The notes beneath the pieces were generated by a model. It saw only the letters and a list, made by a program, of their open reading frames with translations. It made no database searches and was not told where the DNA came from. A DNA stretch of 64,000 bases from Pseudocercospora fijiensis CIRAD86 (taxonomy: Eukaryota > Ascomycota > Dothideomycetes > Mycosphaerellales > Mycosphaerellaceae), in the NCBI RefSeq assembly GCF_000340215.1, contig NW_006921533.1:2233386-2297385 (forward strand). The letters are read 5' to 3'. Shown here in pieces: positions 43,393-54,658 of this stretch; position 1 is the first letter of the stretch; every line of letters begins with the position of its first letter. The translations under genes were made by a program, and so were the position numbers.

Positions 43393-44466
43393 CTAGCTCA
43401 CAGGAGCTATCCGGAGACTCTCCAGCAGCAAGGCCTTTTCCAGCGTTGTGACGTCCCTCTCAGGGGTTTCGGAGCGGGAAGCGGCCAACTTATAGGCTTT
43501 CCTGGTTGAGAATTCATATGCGAAAGGGGCAGGAAGCGAAGGCTTGGCTATACCGATAATTTCTTCCAAGAAACTCGTGATAGTGTCGGAAGAAGAGTGT
43601 GAATTGCTGTCGAGCTTTGCTCCCGGTCTCCTGAACCACGCCTCGGACCGGCTGCCTGCAGTGGTGAACAGTCCTGTTGATTGTGCCAGTTGAAGCACTG
43701 CCTCGAGTTGTGCGCTGCTCATACGCAACAGGTCGAGCATTTCAGGTTTTCTCAGTGTCCAGTATATGCGATCCCTAGTAGAATGCTGAATCCGGTATCC
43801 CGGCTTCTTGAAATGTAAGTGTAGGCCGATGAACTTCATGCATACTGATGCCAATATCGTGATCTGATGCTGAGCGCTGGCCGTCTGGGTGTTGACCACA
43901 TCGTGCGCACGCCTAAGCCACTGCTCTGCGAACTGAAGATACTCTGCATGGCAACAGTCTGGCTCTTTCAAAGGGAGACCGTGTATCGCGATTCTGTCAA
44001 CCAGCGCTTTCATGAATGCAGAATTCGCGAACTCGTTATGGTGGTCTTCGATCTTAAAGTTGCAAAGATTTGAAATCTGGCCCTGCAGTCGGCTCTGGTG
44101 ACGTGCGACCATCTCCTTGCCCAGTGTCTTCCGCGATGATATTTTCCGGAGAATTCGTGAGCAAGCCAACACCGAGTAAATGTCTCTGGCCGTGAGATGG
44201 TTCAGGATCAGCACTGTTAGCTCTTCTGGTAAATTGTCCATGTTCCTGATGGTCTCCACGACAGTAGAACTTCCAGCACGCAGCAGTCGCACAAATCTTT
44301 TGTCGGACTTCGTTCTCGACCGTGTGCGCAACGCAGCGTCCCAGGGTATGATATGTATGGCTGATGAAGATCCACAAGAAGCCGTCGATACCTTTCGGAC
44401 GGTGTTTGCAGAGTGAATAAGCGTAGGATCTGATTTTTTTTGTTTTGAAGCGGCGTCTCGAGCCAC
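43393..44466 (-). CDS. F-box domain protein, function unknown
   Basis: Uninterrupted 357-codon frame. F-box at about residues 78-115 (NLPEELTVLILNHLTARDIY followed by SVLACSRILRKI). The N-terminal 75 residues are basic and low in pattern, and a start at Met76, just before the F-box, is an alternative. The C-terminal end (LEKALLLESLRIAPVS) matches in pattern that of the next gene (LDKACMLEAIKVI), and both have a tyrosine/arginine-rich segment before it (YEFSTRKAYKL, YYSRRTARWVM). The two are probably diverged paralogues. Confidence 0.7.
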   Translation of the reverse strand: MARDAASKQKKSDPTLIHSANTVRKVSTASCGSSSAIHIIPWDAALRTRSRTKSDKRFVRLLRAGSSTVVETIRNMDNLPEELTVLILNHLTARDIYSVLACSRILRKISSRKTLGKEMVARHQSRLQGQISNLCNFKIEDHHNEFANSAFMKALVDRIAIHGLPLKEPDCCHAEYLQFAEQWLRRAHDVVNTQTASAQHQITILASVCMKFIGLHLHFKKPGYRIQHSTRDRIYWTLRKPEMLDLLRMSSAQLEAVLQLAQSTGLFTTAGSRSEAWFRRPGAKLDSNSHSSSDTITSFLEEIIGIAKPSLPAPFAYEFSTRKAYKLAASRSETPERDVTTLEKALLLESLRIAPVS

Positions 44467-44971
44467 TCAATTGCGTGTGAGTGCAAGGCTCGTCCGACGC
44501 AACGTGTGTTCGCACATTCCCAAGGTCGTCGAGAGTGTCCAAGGAAGCCAGGATGTATGTGTTTGAGAAATTTCTGTGTGGAATGGCACAAAGGGCATGT
44601 AGCCACTGAGGTGGTGTCAAGAACGGAAGAAGAAATGGAAGTCGCAGGCTGTATTTTGCGCCCGAGCAATGGTGGTCCGTGCGCACACGCAGCCTGATTT
44701 CAACAAGGCTAACTTAAGGCACCCAGTATCTAGCGCCTACCTTGCCCGACTTGGCACTCTACCAACATAGAATCACATGAGCTGCTTGTGCTCATGAGAG
44801 ATCAAAACCCGATGCAAAGACTCAAATTGCTTTTGACAAATGGAAACCCAGCATGACACCACGGACGCCGCGCTAACCCAGAACTAGATCAAATTTCATT
44901 GTATCCCAAAAACCTACATCGTGTAGTCGTCTAGATAGACTAGGGTAGGTCTCAAGATCCCTTGTGAGTTG
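44467..44971. other. Intergenic region, nothing recognised
   Basis: Separates two F-box genes on the same strand. Overlapping minus-strand frames at 44054-44686 are out of frame with the real gene and not convincing. Confidence 0.4.
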
Positions 44972-46229
44972 TCAAATGACCTTGATGGCCTCCAGCATGC
45001 ACGCCTTATCCAATGAGTCGAACTCAAGAGCCTCGCCCGATGTGATGCGTCTGACCATTTTCATGACCCATCTCGCAGTTCTGCGAGAATAGTAGGTTCC
45101 CGGTGCACTTTCCACAAGTCGCGGTATGCCGAGCGCGAGATGGAGTCTTTGCAGTGCTTCGTCGCGATCGATGTCGCACTCAAATTCGACGACCTTTGCA
45201 TTATTTCGCAATGGCACGAGGGAAATAACCTCGGGAGTCTCATCCTCATGCCCGGAATGGTTTTCCAACCTATGTGCAGTGAATAAGTCAGTATATGATT
45301 TGAATTACAAGAATCTGGGCCCTCTACACTTACAATTCGGAATTAGTCATCGGTGGGGTAATGTGATTGCCTCCGCAAAGTAGGTCGTAAGGGTATGGTT
45401 GAGGCTGGTATTCGAGGCGATCTAGAAGAGAGTAGATTTCATCTTTCCCTTTGAAGGCAAACAGATCTTGACGTTGTGATAGAATCCTTTGTAGCTGGTT
45501 GACGTACTGTCTTGTGGACTGCACTCTCCTCGCGAGGTCACATTGTAGAGGCATCGACTCTAGCGCGATGATGTATCGACAAGCTGTATTCATGATTTCG
45601 AAGTCTTCTCTGCTCGGCTGCTGCTCCGTCGTCAGTATAGGGGATATTCGACGAGACCAGTGCCAGATGAATGCAGCTAAGTCATCGTAGTGTGCAGCAC
45701 TATAGCATTTCTCACAGATGCCGTTCCTGTCGAGCCATTTGCGTAAAGCTCTAACGAATCCAGGCGACAGAGAGTTGGCTTCTTCCGTCTCTCTGACTAG
45801 CCTTGTTAACGCGGTCTCTGTGATGCCTCGAACGATAGCTTCTTGGTTGGCATCGATGAGGTCACGAAGACCGAAGCTCTGAGTCCTGAGCTCTCTAATC
45901 TCCTCTGCAGGGAGAGAAGAGAAGACTGAGTTCCACAATTCCACGGGTAGTCTGAGATGGAGGGCATCGATGTAGGAAGCGCCGGGATTCTGGCGGGTAG
46001 GCGCAGTTCGTGTGGACTTTGAGCGTATCGGTGCGTCAAGGGTTGCGACTTCGCCTGGTTCTGTTGCAGGAGTTGCAAGCAGAACCTCGAGGCGACGTGA
46101 GGTACTGATAGCGTGCCCTTTCGTTCGGAAAGGAGCGGTCACAGTTGTCATATGCCGGCACGATGAGCGGCCGGTCGCTGACATGCTCTGAGTTGCTGTC
46201 AAGAACGAGGATTTTCGCTGGTCTCGCAA
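44972..46229 (-). CDS. F-box domain protein, two exons, function unknown
   Basis: Proposed structure is complement(44972..45269, 45334..46229), 397 residues. The 64 nt intron (gtaagt, tactgac branch, cacatag) joins MTNSEL to LENHSGHEDETPEV. F-box at about residues 92-130 (LHLRLPVELWNSVFSSLPAE, then FGLRDLID). A CxxC (GICEKCYS) lies near residue 170. The C-terminal block (TYYSRRTARWVMKMVRR, then LDKACMLEAI) resembles that of the neighbouring F-box gene. A start at Met27 (MTTVTAPFRT) is also possible, since the first 26 residues are not protein-like. Confidence 0.68.
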
Positions 46230-47846
46230 GCTCGGGGGGATTTATTGCGCGACAGTCTTCGTGTAGGCTGAGAGCGTTCCAGCAGTACATGTACCAATAA
46301 CGAATCCACCTCTCAGAGCGATGCGCGAGTAAATAATTGGCGTTGGGCTGATGTGAAGGCATGAATTTATGCTATTTCCGCGCATGAAAAAGAATCCGCA
46401 GTATGTCGAGGAATACAAAATTTAGCTGCGTGGCTGATCTAGTAAGCTGCGTATAGAATAAGGTAAGCCAAGATTCATTACAAGGTTTGAGAAACATTCA
46501 GCCAATCCAGCTCGAGTTGATGACGGCCGCACGCAAAGCTGCGATGTGACTAGTGCGGCAATGGCGAGGTAAATACAATCAGATGTTGCTGATGTTCCTG
46601 CATCCAAAGATGGCGAAAAAGAAATGAGCACGAGGAGCATACCATGACCATAGTGCCGCATAAACACCCGGCGACCAAGCATTCGTTGATTAGCGGGAAG
46701 ATCCTTAAGCAAGCCATTTTGATACCGACTCAGATATTTATATCTCCGGCTGTTTGCTCATTCGTGATGGAAAGCGAATGGTCTGTTGGCCAGAAATCGA
46801 TGCTTGGTACGAGATCCATACCGCCGTTGGAGACTGGTGACTACAGATGGGACGCATGCTATCGACCGCCAGTAATCCGCCCACTTCATCTCCGTCCTTG
46901 TTCTTAAATTTTGCCCAGCAGTCTGAGCGAAGAGGGTAAAAGACGCCCAGGGGAAGCTCTGTCCAGTCAAGAATTCAGCAGATCAACTGTCGCCAAAGCA
47001 ATAGCCCAAATTGTTGTCCAGCGACGATTCCGACCAGTAAAACCTGAAGATGGAATAGACACTTGCGAAGAATTAAGAGCCGGGACAAGAGTTCGATGGA
47101 GAAGAGCAGATCGTGCAAGTGCGAAGACCGTAGATCATACATATATCCAAAAAAGCATTGCAGCTCCCGAGGTCGGCCCGACAAGTTCTCAGTCCTCAGA
47201 AAGCCTAGTAGTCACGGCTCGTGACAGCCCTTGAGCCTATGTGCGCAGAATGCCCCCAGGAGCCAGAAGTCCAGACATGATCCTCACAAACCCTCAGCCG
47301 AAACCCCAGAAAGCCAGATAAGAGCATGGGCTCCAAGGAATTCGACCGGGAGTGAAGACCTTGCAATGGATATATATATCCTAAATGGCTTTCCAGCTTC
47401 AGTCCTGTTGTCCTCAGTGATCTCCGCACTTCCTTCCAAAGGAGCTACAACAGCCTCGCGGGGTATGTGCTGACACGCGGGATGTCATGTGTGTTGGGTG
47501 GACGCCAAAGACATCCATTAGTGTCCGAGATTTAGAAGCCAATCATTTCCCTGGCAGACCAAACTGAAGGCAGAAGGAAAGCAAATGCCGGATAGTCTCC
47601 GTGAAATAGTCATCGATCCAGTTGTTTGCGAGCAGGTGCCGTCCAGTCCGGATTCCGCTTGAATAGAAAGTTGCCGGATGGCCACGGCTGAACAGTTTTC
47701 AGATTCTGCCATATCTACTATACAATTGCTTCTATTGTGTCACACATGGCGCTCTGCTGCGACGCCGCAGCCTCATGCTTAGAGTAAGGATATCCATACA
47801 CGCTCATCATGCAAACAAAACATCCTGTACGCTCTATGCAACTCTT
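46230..47846. other. 1.6 kb without a supported gene
   Basis: Normal island composition. Frames at 46422-46712 (minus), 46644-46907 and 46911-47234 (plus) have no recognisable domain and overlap each other. The promoter of the 44972-46229 gene and the 3' region of alpha-MPP should lie at the edges. A small gene with introns could be hidden here. Confidence 0.4.
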
Positions 47847-49598
47847 CTATCTCCTTCCGAGACCCCATTTTGCGATTCTCTCCTGGATGTCATTCCAAGG
47901 AATGTCTCTCAGCTGTACACCTTCCTCCATGCCTTGCTGAAGCACGACTGTGGGTGCACCAGATCCTTGGCCGCGGTTATGGACTTGGCCACCAAAGACT
48001 TGCTTTGCTACGCGTCGAAGATCGGCCATGGTGACGTTCTCAATATTTGCAGTCATCTCCCTGACAGGAATACGACGACCGTGCACCTGCACCTGTCTCC
48101 CGAGATCTTCCAGCTCGACCATTCTTGATTCCAAGTTCATGAGTAAGGACGAGCGGAGTTGGTTCTTGGCACGCTTTACCTCAATCTCCGATAGCTTGCC
48201 GAGTCCGGTCTCTGTGCTGAGGAGGCTCAGTTCACGAGCCATGGTGTCCAACATACGCGGTACAAAGGCAGTCGCACAGCTTGCCGAAATGCCAAAGAGC
48301 CCGGAGTCGGTATAGGCGTGATTGAAAGCGACGCAACTTTCCACCCAACCATACTGGTTCAGCACGTTCGTGTATAATCGACTGTACATGCCCTTTCCGG
48401 GGCCTCCTGCTGAAAATGAACCGCCACCACCGAGAAGGGTCTGCAGCGTAGCAAGTGCGTAGATATCTGGCGAGTCGATCGGGAGTGACTCGAACGCGAG
48501 GTGGATGTGTGAGATTCGTGGAAGAGAGGGATTAGGTGGGATGGGTAGAGGTGGCATCGTAAGAAATCCGCCGGTGTATTGTGCTGGTACGTTGTAGTCA
48601 ATTGGCTGGTCGAGTGGGTGTGGAATGATCTGCGACGGATCGAGAGGAGATACTGTGGCTTTCTGCGAGGCGGATGTCGATAGGTTCTTGAAGAAGGGGA
48701 TTTTGGACATCAGTCGGGAATCCTGTTGATGTGGCGTTTGTGATGCTGGATATGGCGGCTGCACTTGCTGTGCTTGTGGCGCGAGCGATGAAGCCTTGGT
48801 GGCCAGCGGATCGGTCATGTCGGCAAAGTATTGCTCGGCAAGCTTGATGGCATGGTTGTGCGGTACTCCTGCGAAGGCAACAACTATTCTATCCGGTCGA
48901 AAGAAGGCTCTGCGATATGCTTCCACAGTCCGCTGGTTGATCTGGTCTAACCTGTCTTTCGGGCAAAGTAATGGGTTGCCAAGAGTATTGTCCTTGTATG
49001 CTGCCATGTGCACCAGTTCTGGCAGAATTAATTCCGGCTTGCCCCAGATCTCGCCAATTTCATAGTCTGCGGTCTCTAGCTGCCTGGCCACCTCTTCTTC
49101 GGTAATGTTTGGATGTCTTATCGTTTCGGCCAGCAAGGCGACGGTCTCTGGCACGGCGGAGTTGAAAGTGGCAGATTGGTACATTAAGCTCTCTCTTGAA
49201 GATGCGCACTGGATGTTTCCACCTAGTGACTCCATCGTCTCTATCATCTGATCTGATGTTCGTTTTGTGGTCGACTTGAACGCCAGGCGATCGATGATAT
49301 GCGACACTCCGCGGAGAGCGGCATTTTCGTATCGTGATCCCGCGTCTATGTATACACCGATTCCAGAGAAGTGGCCTGGCAGCGCTTCTGTAGCTACTCT
49401 GATCCCGTTAGGCAGGGTGGTGATCTGGTCAAGGTCGGCAGGCTCTTTTTCGCTGGGCGGCGCGGTTCTCGATGTGGTTGCGTACTGCCGCAATCGACCT
49501 GGTCTGCGTAATGTTGACTGTGCGCTTCTGGATATATGTCGCGGCAGTGCCAGTGCCCGCGATTTGGTCATTGTCGGCAAGCGCAGCATGCGCAGCAT
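47847..49598 (-). CDS. mas2: Mitochondrial processing peptidase alpha subunit
   Basis: Non-catalytic, presequence-binding partner of beta-MPP in the mitochondrial matrix. Chosen start ATG 49598 (MLRMLRLPTMTKSRALALP) gives 583 residues with an Arg-rich targeting presequence (HISRSAQSTLRRPGRLRQYA). An upstream in-frame ATG would add 30 odd residues. The M16 domain begins at TTLPNGIRVATEALPGHF. The inverted zinc motif of beta-MPP is degenerate (HIIDRLAFKST), as is normal for the alpha subunit. The glycine-rich loop that distinguishes alpha-MPP is intact (LLGGGGSFSAGGPGKGMYSR). A Pro/Gln/Ser insert (about 290-360) is longer than in yeast. No introns. Transcribed divergently from the FHA-RING gene. 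Confidence 0.93.
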   Translation of the reverse strand: MLRMLRLPTMTKSRALALPRHISRSAQSTLRRPGRLRQYATTSRTAPPSEKEPADLDQITTLPNGIRVATEALPGHFSGIGVYIDAGSRYENAALRGVSHIIDRLAFKSTTKRTSDQMIETMESLGGNIQCASSRESLMYQSATFNSAVPETVALLAETIRHPNITEEEVARQLETADYEIGEIWGKPELILPELVHMAAYKDNTLGNPLLCPKDRLDQINQRTVEAYRRAFFRPDRIVVAFAGVPHNHAIKLAEQYFADMTDPLATKASSLAPQAQQVQPPYPASQTPHQQDSRLMSKIPFFKNLSTSASQKATVSPLDPSQIIPHPLDQPIDYNVPAQYTGGFLTMPPLPIPPNPSLPRISHIHLAFESLPIDSPDIYALATLQTLLGGGGSFSAGGPGKGMYSRLYTNVLNQYGWVESCVAFNHAYTDSGLFGISASCATAFVPRMLDTMARELSLLSTETGLGKLSEIEVKRAKNQLRSSLLMNLESRMVELEDLGRQVQVHGRRIPVREMTANIENVTMADLRRVAKQVFGGQVHNRGQGSGAPTVVLQQGMEEGVQLRDIPWNDIQERIAKWGLGRR

Positions 49599-50561
49599 GT
49601 GGTAGTGGATAGTGCACGACGGCCGGGGATCAGAAACAGTGCGTCGTGAAATCTTGCCATCGCCTACGCCTCGCCAGGCTCGCCTCACCCCCGAACGCTC
49701 AAACTCTGATCAGCGGCTCGGCACGACGGCAAGCCTCCCGCGGTCGTCAGTCGATGAACAGCTGCGATTCCAGATCAAGCACTGCATGCACCTAAGTTAG
49801 CATTTGCTTGCGTGCTTACGATAGACGGCATAGCATGGGACAATGGCCACCGCTGTAACAGGTTGTCCTGACCGCCCACGGAGATGGGCAACGGTTGACT
49901 TTGCATCAAAACACACCGTCACACCTTGGCCCTTGGGGATGCGAGATAGCATGCGCGCCGGCAACCTAGAATAGCACGTGCCTGTTGTTGCAATTTCCAT
50001 GTGACCATGATAGATCTCCGACAACTTACAAGTCCCCCAGGCGTTGTTGGGTTTCGTGGTTCAACTCTCGACAGCTCGCAGGCGACGTCAGCTCACAGCA
50101 GTGCTGCTCGGTGAGGCCGCGGCCGTCGTCTCCATCGCGCATGATGAGTGCCATCTGCTGCGTGTGCGTGCTGCAATAATAATCTGCCGTGTAAGCAGCT
50201 CAGCATATGAATTGGTATCGAGGCACCATCCTCGGCCCCAACTCCCAACTCTCCGCCAACCGCCAACCAAGCCAGGCCAGGCCAAACCCCTCGAGCATCG
50301 ATTTGGCCTCTTTGCCTCGACAGGCCGCTGCAGATACGCCATACGCCATACGCCATACGCCAGCATTTCGCCCTCTCCTGTTCCTCCCAGGCATTTGAAC
50401 GCCACCCTCCATCGAATTGCGCGTTGATGCGTACAGCGTGACCCGCCGCAGTGTCCCCGGTCAAGACAGGCTGAAGGAGGCGCCCTCGAGCAAACACAGC
50501 ATACTGCATAATCAGTGCACATACACCCGACGCCTTGTTGCATGCACACAGCCGTCCAGCG
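49599..50561. promoter_or_regulatory. Divergent promoter region alpha-MPP / FHA-RING
   Basis: 963 bp separate the two divergent start codons. Four tandem copies of the heptamer ATACGCC lie at 50334-50361, about 200 bp upstream of the FHA-RING start, and GCCAGGCCAGGCC occurs near 50272. The open frames across it on both strands (up to 234 codons) show no domain and are antisense to one another. Regulatory role is inferred from position only. Confidence 0.5.
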
Positions 50562-52493
50562 ATGCTGAATTCCGCCGGCCCTGCTACAGCCTCCGTATAT
50601 ACCGCTGCCGCCAACGCTACCGCTACCACTAGCCCTAGCCCTACCCCGTCCTCGCCCCCTCGACCCAGCCGACTGCGCGGCCTGTCGTATCTGCGCAGCT
50701 ACACCCACAACCATCTGCACCGCGCAGAAACACCTCCGCCCCCCATCCCGCCCTTGTTGCGCTCGACTTCCAATCCAGACACCCCCGGTCACGAAAGGCA
50801 GGCGCCATCACCACCACAGCCGCCATCAAGTGCAAGTACAGAGCGGGGTAATCGCCAACCTGCCGCCCCGCCGCCGTCGACAATCCAGTCTGCAGAGAAC
50901 GGCTGGATACCGACGATACAGGGCAGGAGCGGCCTCAACCGACAGTCGCCGCACCCAACTTCCACTTCCACCGAGTCGGCGTCTCCTGAGCCGAGTACCA
51001 CCGCTGCCGATATGACGAGGAGTCGCACTGCCAGCTCACAAGGCCCAACTGCCATGGCCAATACCACGGCACGGAGAGCCTCCGCAACTGAAGCTGGCAA
51101 TGGAGCTGCGGAATCGTCGAGCACGATGCCTGAGTCTTCAACACCGCCTGCAGGACAGAGCAAAGACCAGCTGCCCACCATCCGTTTCATACCACATGTC
51201 GAAACACGTACGAACCATCGACCGTCACTACAGTTTGCAGCAGTATCGCGCCAACTCAAAACACCAAATAGCGTTGTACGCGTTGGCCGATACAGTGAGC
51301 GAGACAATGCTTCCGGCGACGTCGTGGGCTTTAAGAGCAAAGTGGTGAGCAGAAGACACTGCGAGTTCTGGTGCAATGAAGGACAGTGGTATGTCAAAGA
51401 CGTGAAATCCAGTTCAGGCACATTCTTGAACCACGTCCGATTGTCGAGCCCTGGCGCTGAAAGTCGACCCTACCCCGTGAACGATGGAGACGTGGTCCAG
51501 CTCGGCATCGACTTCAAAGGCGGCGAGGAGGCTATCTTTCGCTGCGTCAAGATCCGCATAGAATGCAATCGAGGCTGGCAGAAGGCTCTGAACAGCTTCA
51601 ATACCTCGACCCACAAGAAGCTCTTTAAGAATGCGCTCAAGCCAAAAGGCGGGGCTGGACGCGATTCAGATGCTGTTAGTGTGAACAGCTCGGAATGCTC
51701 CATTTGCCTCAACCCTGTCGCACCCTGTCAGGCCCTTTTCGTCGCGCCTTGTAGTCACGTTTGGCACTTCAAGTGCGTGCGAAACTATATCAATGGTCCG
51801 GCATGGCCCAATTTCAATTGCCCTAACTGCAGATTGGTGTCTGATCTCGATGCAGACGTCGATGTGGAGCAAGTGATGGATGCTGACTTCGACGATCGGA
51901 TAGAGGAACATGCCGAGCTTGAAGCATCTTCACCAGGGCAAGGAGACAGCAGGGTCGAGTCGAGAGCATCTTCGGAAGGAAATCCCACCTACAGTAACAG
52001 CGATGGCGAGGGCGATGAACACCAACGGTACCACACACCACCTCCACCTGAACGCGACAGTCGCCAATCGGAGATGGAGGCAGAGCTCTCCCGACTTCTT
52101 CAGGAATCTACCCTTTCACCGCCTGCTCGCAACATTCTAGTACCAGCGCGGCAAGCAGGAGCAGGCGCTTCAAGGCCACCGAACCATCGATCACGAGCAA
52201 GCTCTGGAGCTCTCGGTACCCGGCCAATAGACATCGCTCCGCCCAAATCTGGATCGCGGACACCCAACGAGCTCCACGGAGCAAGATCCGCAACACCTAC
52301 CACTCACACGCAATTCGCACTGTCACCTGGCGGGCCCGTACACGATGGACCAATGACGCCAAGGAACGACGCTGGGCCATTTATTTTCGACGATCGAGAT
52401 CGTGTGGACCGCAGTCTCGGGGGACATGCTGTCGGCAACATGGATGGATCGGCGCGACACGGCCATAATCGCGCAGATTCTGAGACTTACTAG
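50562..52493 (+). CDS. dma1: FHA-RING E3 ubiquitin ligase, Dma1/CHFR type
   Basis: Yeast Dma1/Dma2 and fission yeast Dma1 act in septin ring and spindle-position control; human CHFR/RNF8 are related. The frame gives 643 residues without introns. The first ~200 residues are Ser/Thr/Pro-rich and disordered. FHA domain at about 230-320 (VVRVGRYSERDN, KVVSRRHCEFW, VKDVKSSSGTFLNHVRLS), with the phosphothreonine-binding Arg, Ser and His visible. RING at about 378-423: CSIC, CSHVWHFKC, CPNC (C3HC4 pattern complete). An acidic stretch (DLDADVDVEQVMDADFDD) and a long disordered tail follow. Start chosen at ATG 50562, since upstream in-frame codons lack ATG. Confidence 0.92.
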   Translation: MLNSAGPATASVYTAAANATATTSPSPTPSSPPRPSRLRGLSYLRSYTHNHLHRAETPPPPIPPLLRSTSNPDTPGHERQAPSPPQPPSSASTERGNRQPAAPPPSTIQSAENGWIPTIQGRSGLNRQSPHPTSTSTESASPEPSTTAADMTRSRTASSQGPTAMANTTARRASATEAGNGAAESSSTMPESSTPPAGQSKDQLPTIRFIPHVETRTNHRPSLQFAAVSRQLKTPNSVVRVGRYSERDNASGDVVGFKSKVVSRRHCEFWCNEGQWYVKDVKSSSGTFLNHVRLSSPGAESRPYPVNDGDVVQLGIDFKGGEEAIFRCVKIRIECNRGWQKALNSFNTSTHKKLFKNALKPKGGAGRDSDAVSVNSSECSICLNPVAPCQALFVAPCSHVWHFKCVRNYINGPAWPNFNCPNCRLVSDLDADVDVEQVMDADFDDRIEEHAELEASSPGQGDSRVESRASSEGNPTYSNSDGEGDEHQRYHTPPPPERDSRQSEMEAELSRLLQESTLSPPARNILVPARQAGAGASRPPNHRSRASSGALGTRPIDIAPPKSGSRTPNELHGARSATPTTHTQFALSPGGPVHDGPMTPRNDAGPFIFDDRDRVDRSLGGHAVGNMDGSARHGHNRADSETY

Positions 52494-54482
52494 AAGGAAG
52501 TCGAGGATACCAAACTCTGGAATGACCCGGAGATCGAGGACTGGATCTCCAGAGTTCGACTTTAATGGCAGATATGGCTTAATGTTTTCTCTTATTACTA
52601 TATGTCTACGTACTCAACCACGCACATTGGAGTTCTCGGGCCTAGCTTGTGGATGGTGATAAGAGGTCGCTTTCCGCTTTGACTTTCAGCGAGCATCGGC
52701 GTGGGCATTGTTTGCCGGTTTTGCTTCTTGGCGCATACTTTCGGCATTGTGGTTGATAATCGATGCAAACATATTGAGGCGCATTCTGATCACAACTCTA
52801 CCCCCAGTACACCCGTGTCTTCCTGTTACCCATATCTCTCGTTGCATGGGCTTCGCTGACGGTTCATTCTCGTTGAGTTTGGCAGAATCTCAGTACCGAG
52901 CAGCCTGTTCCGTGGAATTGGCATCAAAAGACCTGCGACCCTCGAAAACCTGAGCGTCAGTCGATTTTGACTTCTGACTGCAAAATGAAGCAACATTCAC
53001 CACATTGAGATGTCGTATGAAATGATAAAAAGCTCATTTTCTCGTGTCACATGCAAAATTCATTCCTTCGCATTGTCTCTCAACCATTTGATCCAGTAAG
53101 CATTATTGCAATTCGTGTTTCGCAGTCTTTGCTCATGCATCTCACATAAAAGTACACACTCCTGCGGGCAGCAAGAGAGGATTGTGATGCTGATATCGCG
53201 TAGCATACTACAACGGCCCAGGGCGACGAGAAATCGTTGCAATTGCACTTAACTTCAATTTTACATACTTGATGTACCGTATCAAACGCGCCACAATGGT
53301 AGAAGACACAGCCCGTCGCTGCCCATGATCTTCCAGCCCAGAGCCCTCGATACCACCATACGCCCGAGAACGGATGTCGCAGCTCTCCCGTGGGAGTGCT
53401 ATGGAAGTGCCATTTGAGATCGACAAAGCCCGCAAGCGGATAATATATCAAGACCAGCAACTTCAAACTGCTCCCGGCGGCTGGCGCGCGCGCACATCAA
53501 TCTCGATGTCGAAGCTCATAGCTCTAGCTACCTTCCCATCTCAAGACTCGAAGAAGGAACACGGCTCTTCTGACCTTAGGATCGGTCTGAATTTGTTCTT
53601 CTGAGTGCTTCTACACGCTGTTCAAGGCTGTAGCAAGTTCCTGCGTCATTGACAAACATGCGGAGAACATTGATGACAAGATCTAATGACTCCATCCCAT
53701 CTGCAAGCACGACCTCAAACTTGATCTTTGCACCTGATCATGGAAAGCAGGATATGATACAAACAAGAGTTCTTCAAAGAGCATAGAAAGCGTAGGAATG
53801 CCCGACGATCTTTTGATTTGCATTGGGACGGTCAGCTGTCACAGGACAAAAGGAGCACCACCATGGGACACAAGCAACTCTTATCAGATCGATAGTGTTG
53901 ATCAGGCCGCATGCGTGCGCAAAATAATCTACGGCTCGTCCTGAGCGATACACATTTTCTTCTTCAATTTGGTCTAGGAAGAGGATGGATTGAACCACAG
54001 CAAGATCAAACACCCCGAGAGTAGGAGGCACGAAAGATTTCATCTCGCAGCTTAGGTAGCAATACACCAGTCGGAACCTCGTACGTTCTTGCAAGACAAA
54101 ATCCAATTTAGTAAGAGTCGTTGAGATTTGTGACGTTGGCCAGACGGTGAAAATTCTCCGCTACTGTGGCTGCTTTGCTTACTGAGAGGATCAGGCATGA
54201 TAACCTGTCTGCGTCCAAGTTATGTATTTCTTCTGCTGGACTTCACATTAGACAGGTGGGAGTGGGTAGGCAGCTGACTATGCCCGTTCTTGTCGGGGCA
54301 GCAATGTCTTGCGGATATTGAAGTTCTCTGACCTCTATTTAGGATACTGAGTAGTACTTCCAAAAGCCACGCATTCGTCTCACAGATTTCCAGGTCCAGA
54401 GATTGTATTTCTCAGAACGAGGCTGTGAAAATGTAGGATATATTCGTTTTATTTTCCGAGCCGTCCAATCAGAAGCCGGGTG
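52494..54482. other. 2 kb without a supported gene, end of island
   Basis: Composition is still normal, with T-rich patches. The best open frame is 53774-54106 on the minus strand (110 codons, FDLAVVQSILFLDQIEEENV in the middle). It has no recognised domain and could be part of a decaying gene. Another frame at 53080-53466 (minus) is not convincing. RIP-type composition starts at about 54490-54680. Confidence 0.4.
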
Positions 54483-54658
54483 GTTGGCGCAATGGGTTCG
54501 TCACTCTAAGTTAACGATATTATTGGAAATTATAGTTGACATCCTTGCAGTAGCGCGTTGGTTTTCGGTTAAGAACTTCGTTTCAGAACTACGGTTCAGA
54601 ACTTCGGTTCAGAAAACACCAAAGGTTGAGGGTTCGAGCCCCTTGCTGCTCGTTATAG
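54483..54658 (+). tRNA. Degenerate tRNA-like sequence (pseudo-tRNA or SINE-like head)
   Basis: A sequence like an A box (TTGGCGCAATGGGTT, 54484-54498) and a perfect B box (GGTTCGAGCC, about 54631-54641) are present. The latter sits in a T-arm-like GAGGG-TTCGAGC-CCCTT. The part after the A box (cgtcactctaag) and the AAAGGTTGAGGGTTCGAGCCCC end are tRNA-like. But the boxes are ~135 bp apart instead of ~35, and the interval holds three copies of a ttcagaac(t)tcgg-like repeat. I could not pair an acceptor stem. So it is a disrupted tRNA gene or a tRNA-derived element, not a functional tRNA. Confidence 0.3.

Noticed and set aside
50088..50792. 234-codon minus-strand frame between alpha-MPP and the FHA-RING gene
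   Set aside because: Gly/Arg/Ala-rich antisense shadow of the FHA-RING N-terminus and the divergent promoter; no domain.
53774..54106. 110-codon minus-strand frame as a functional gene
   Set aside because: Plausible composition in the middle but no domain, no clear start or splice context; left as unassigned.
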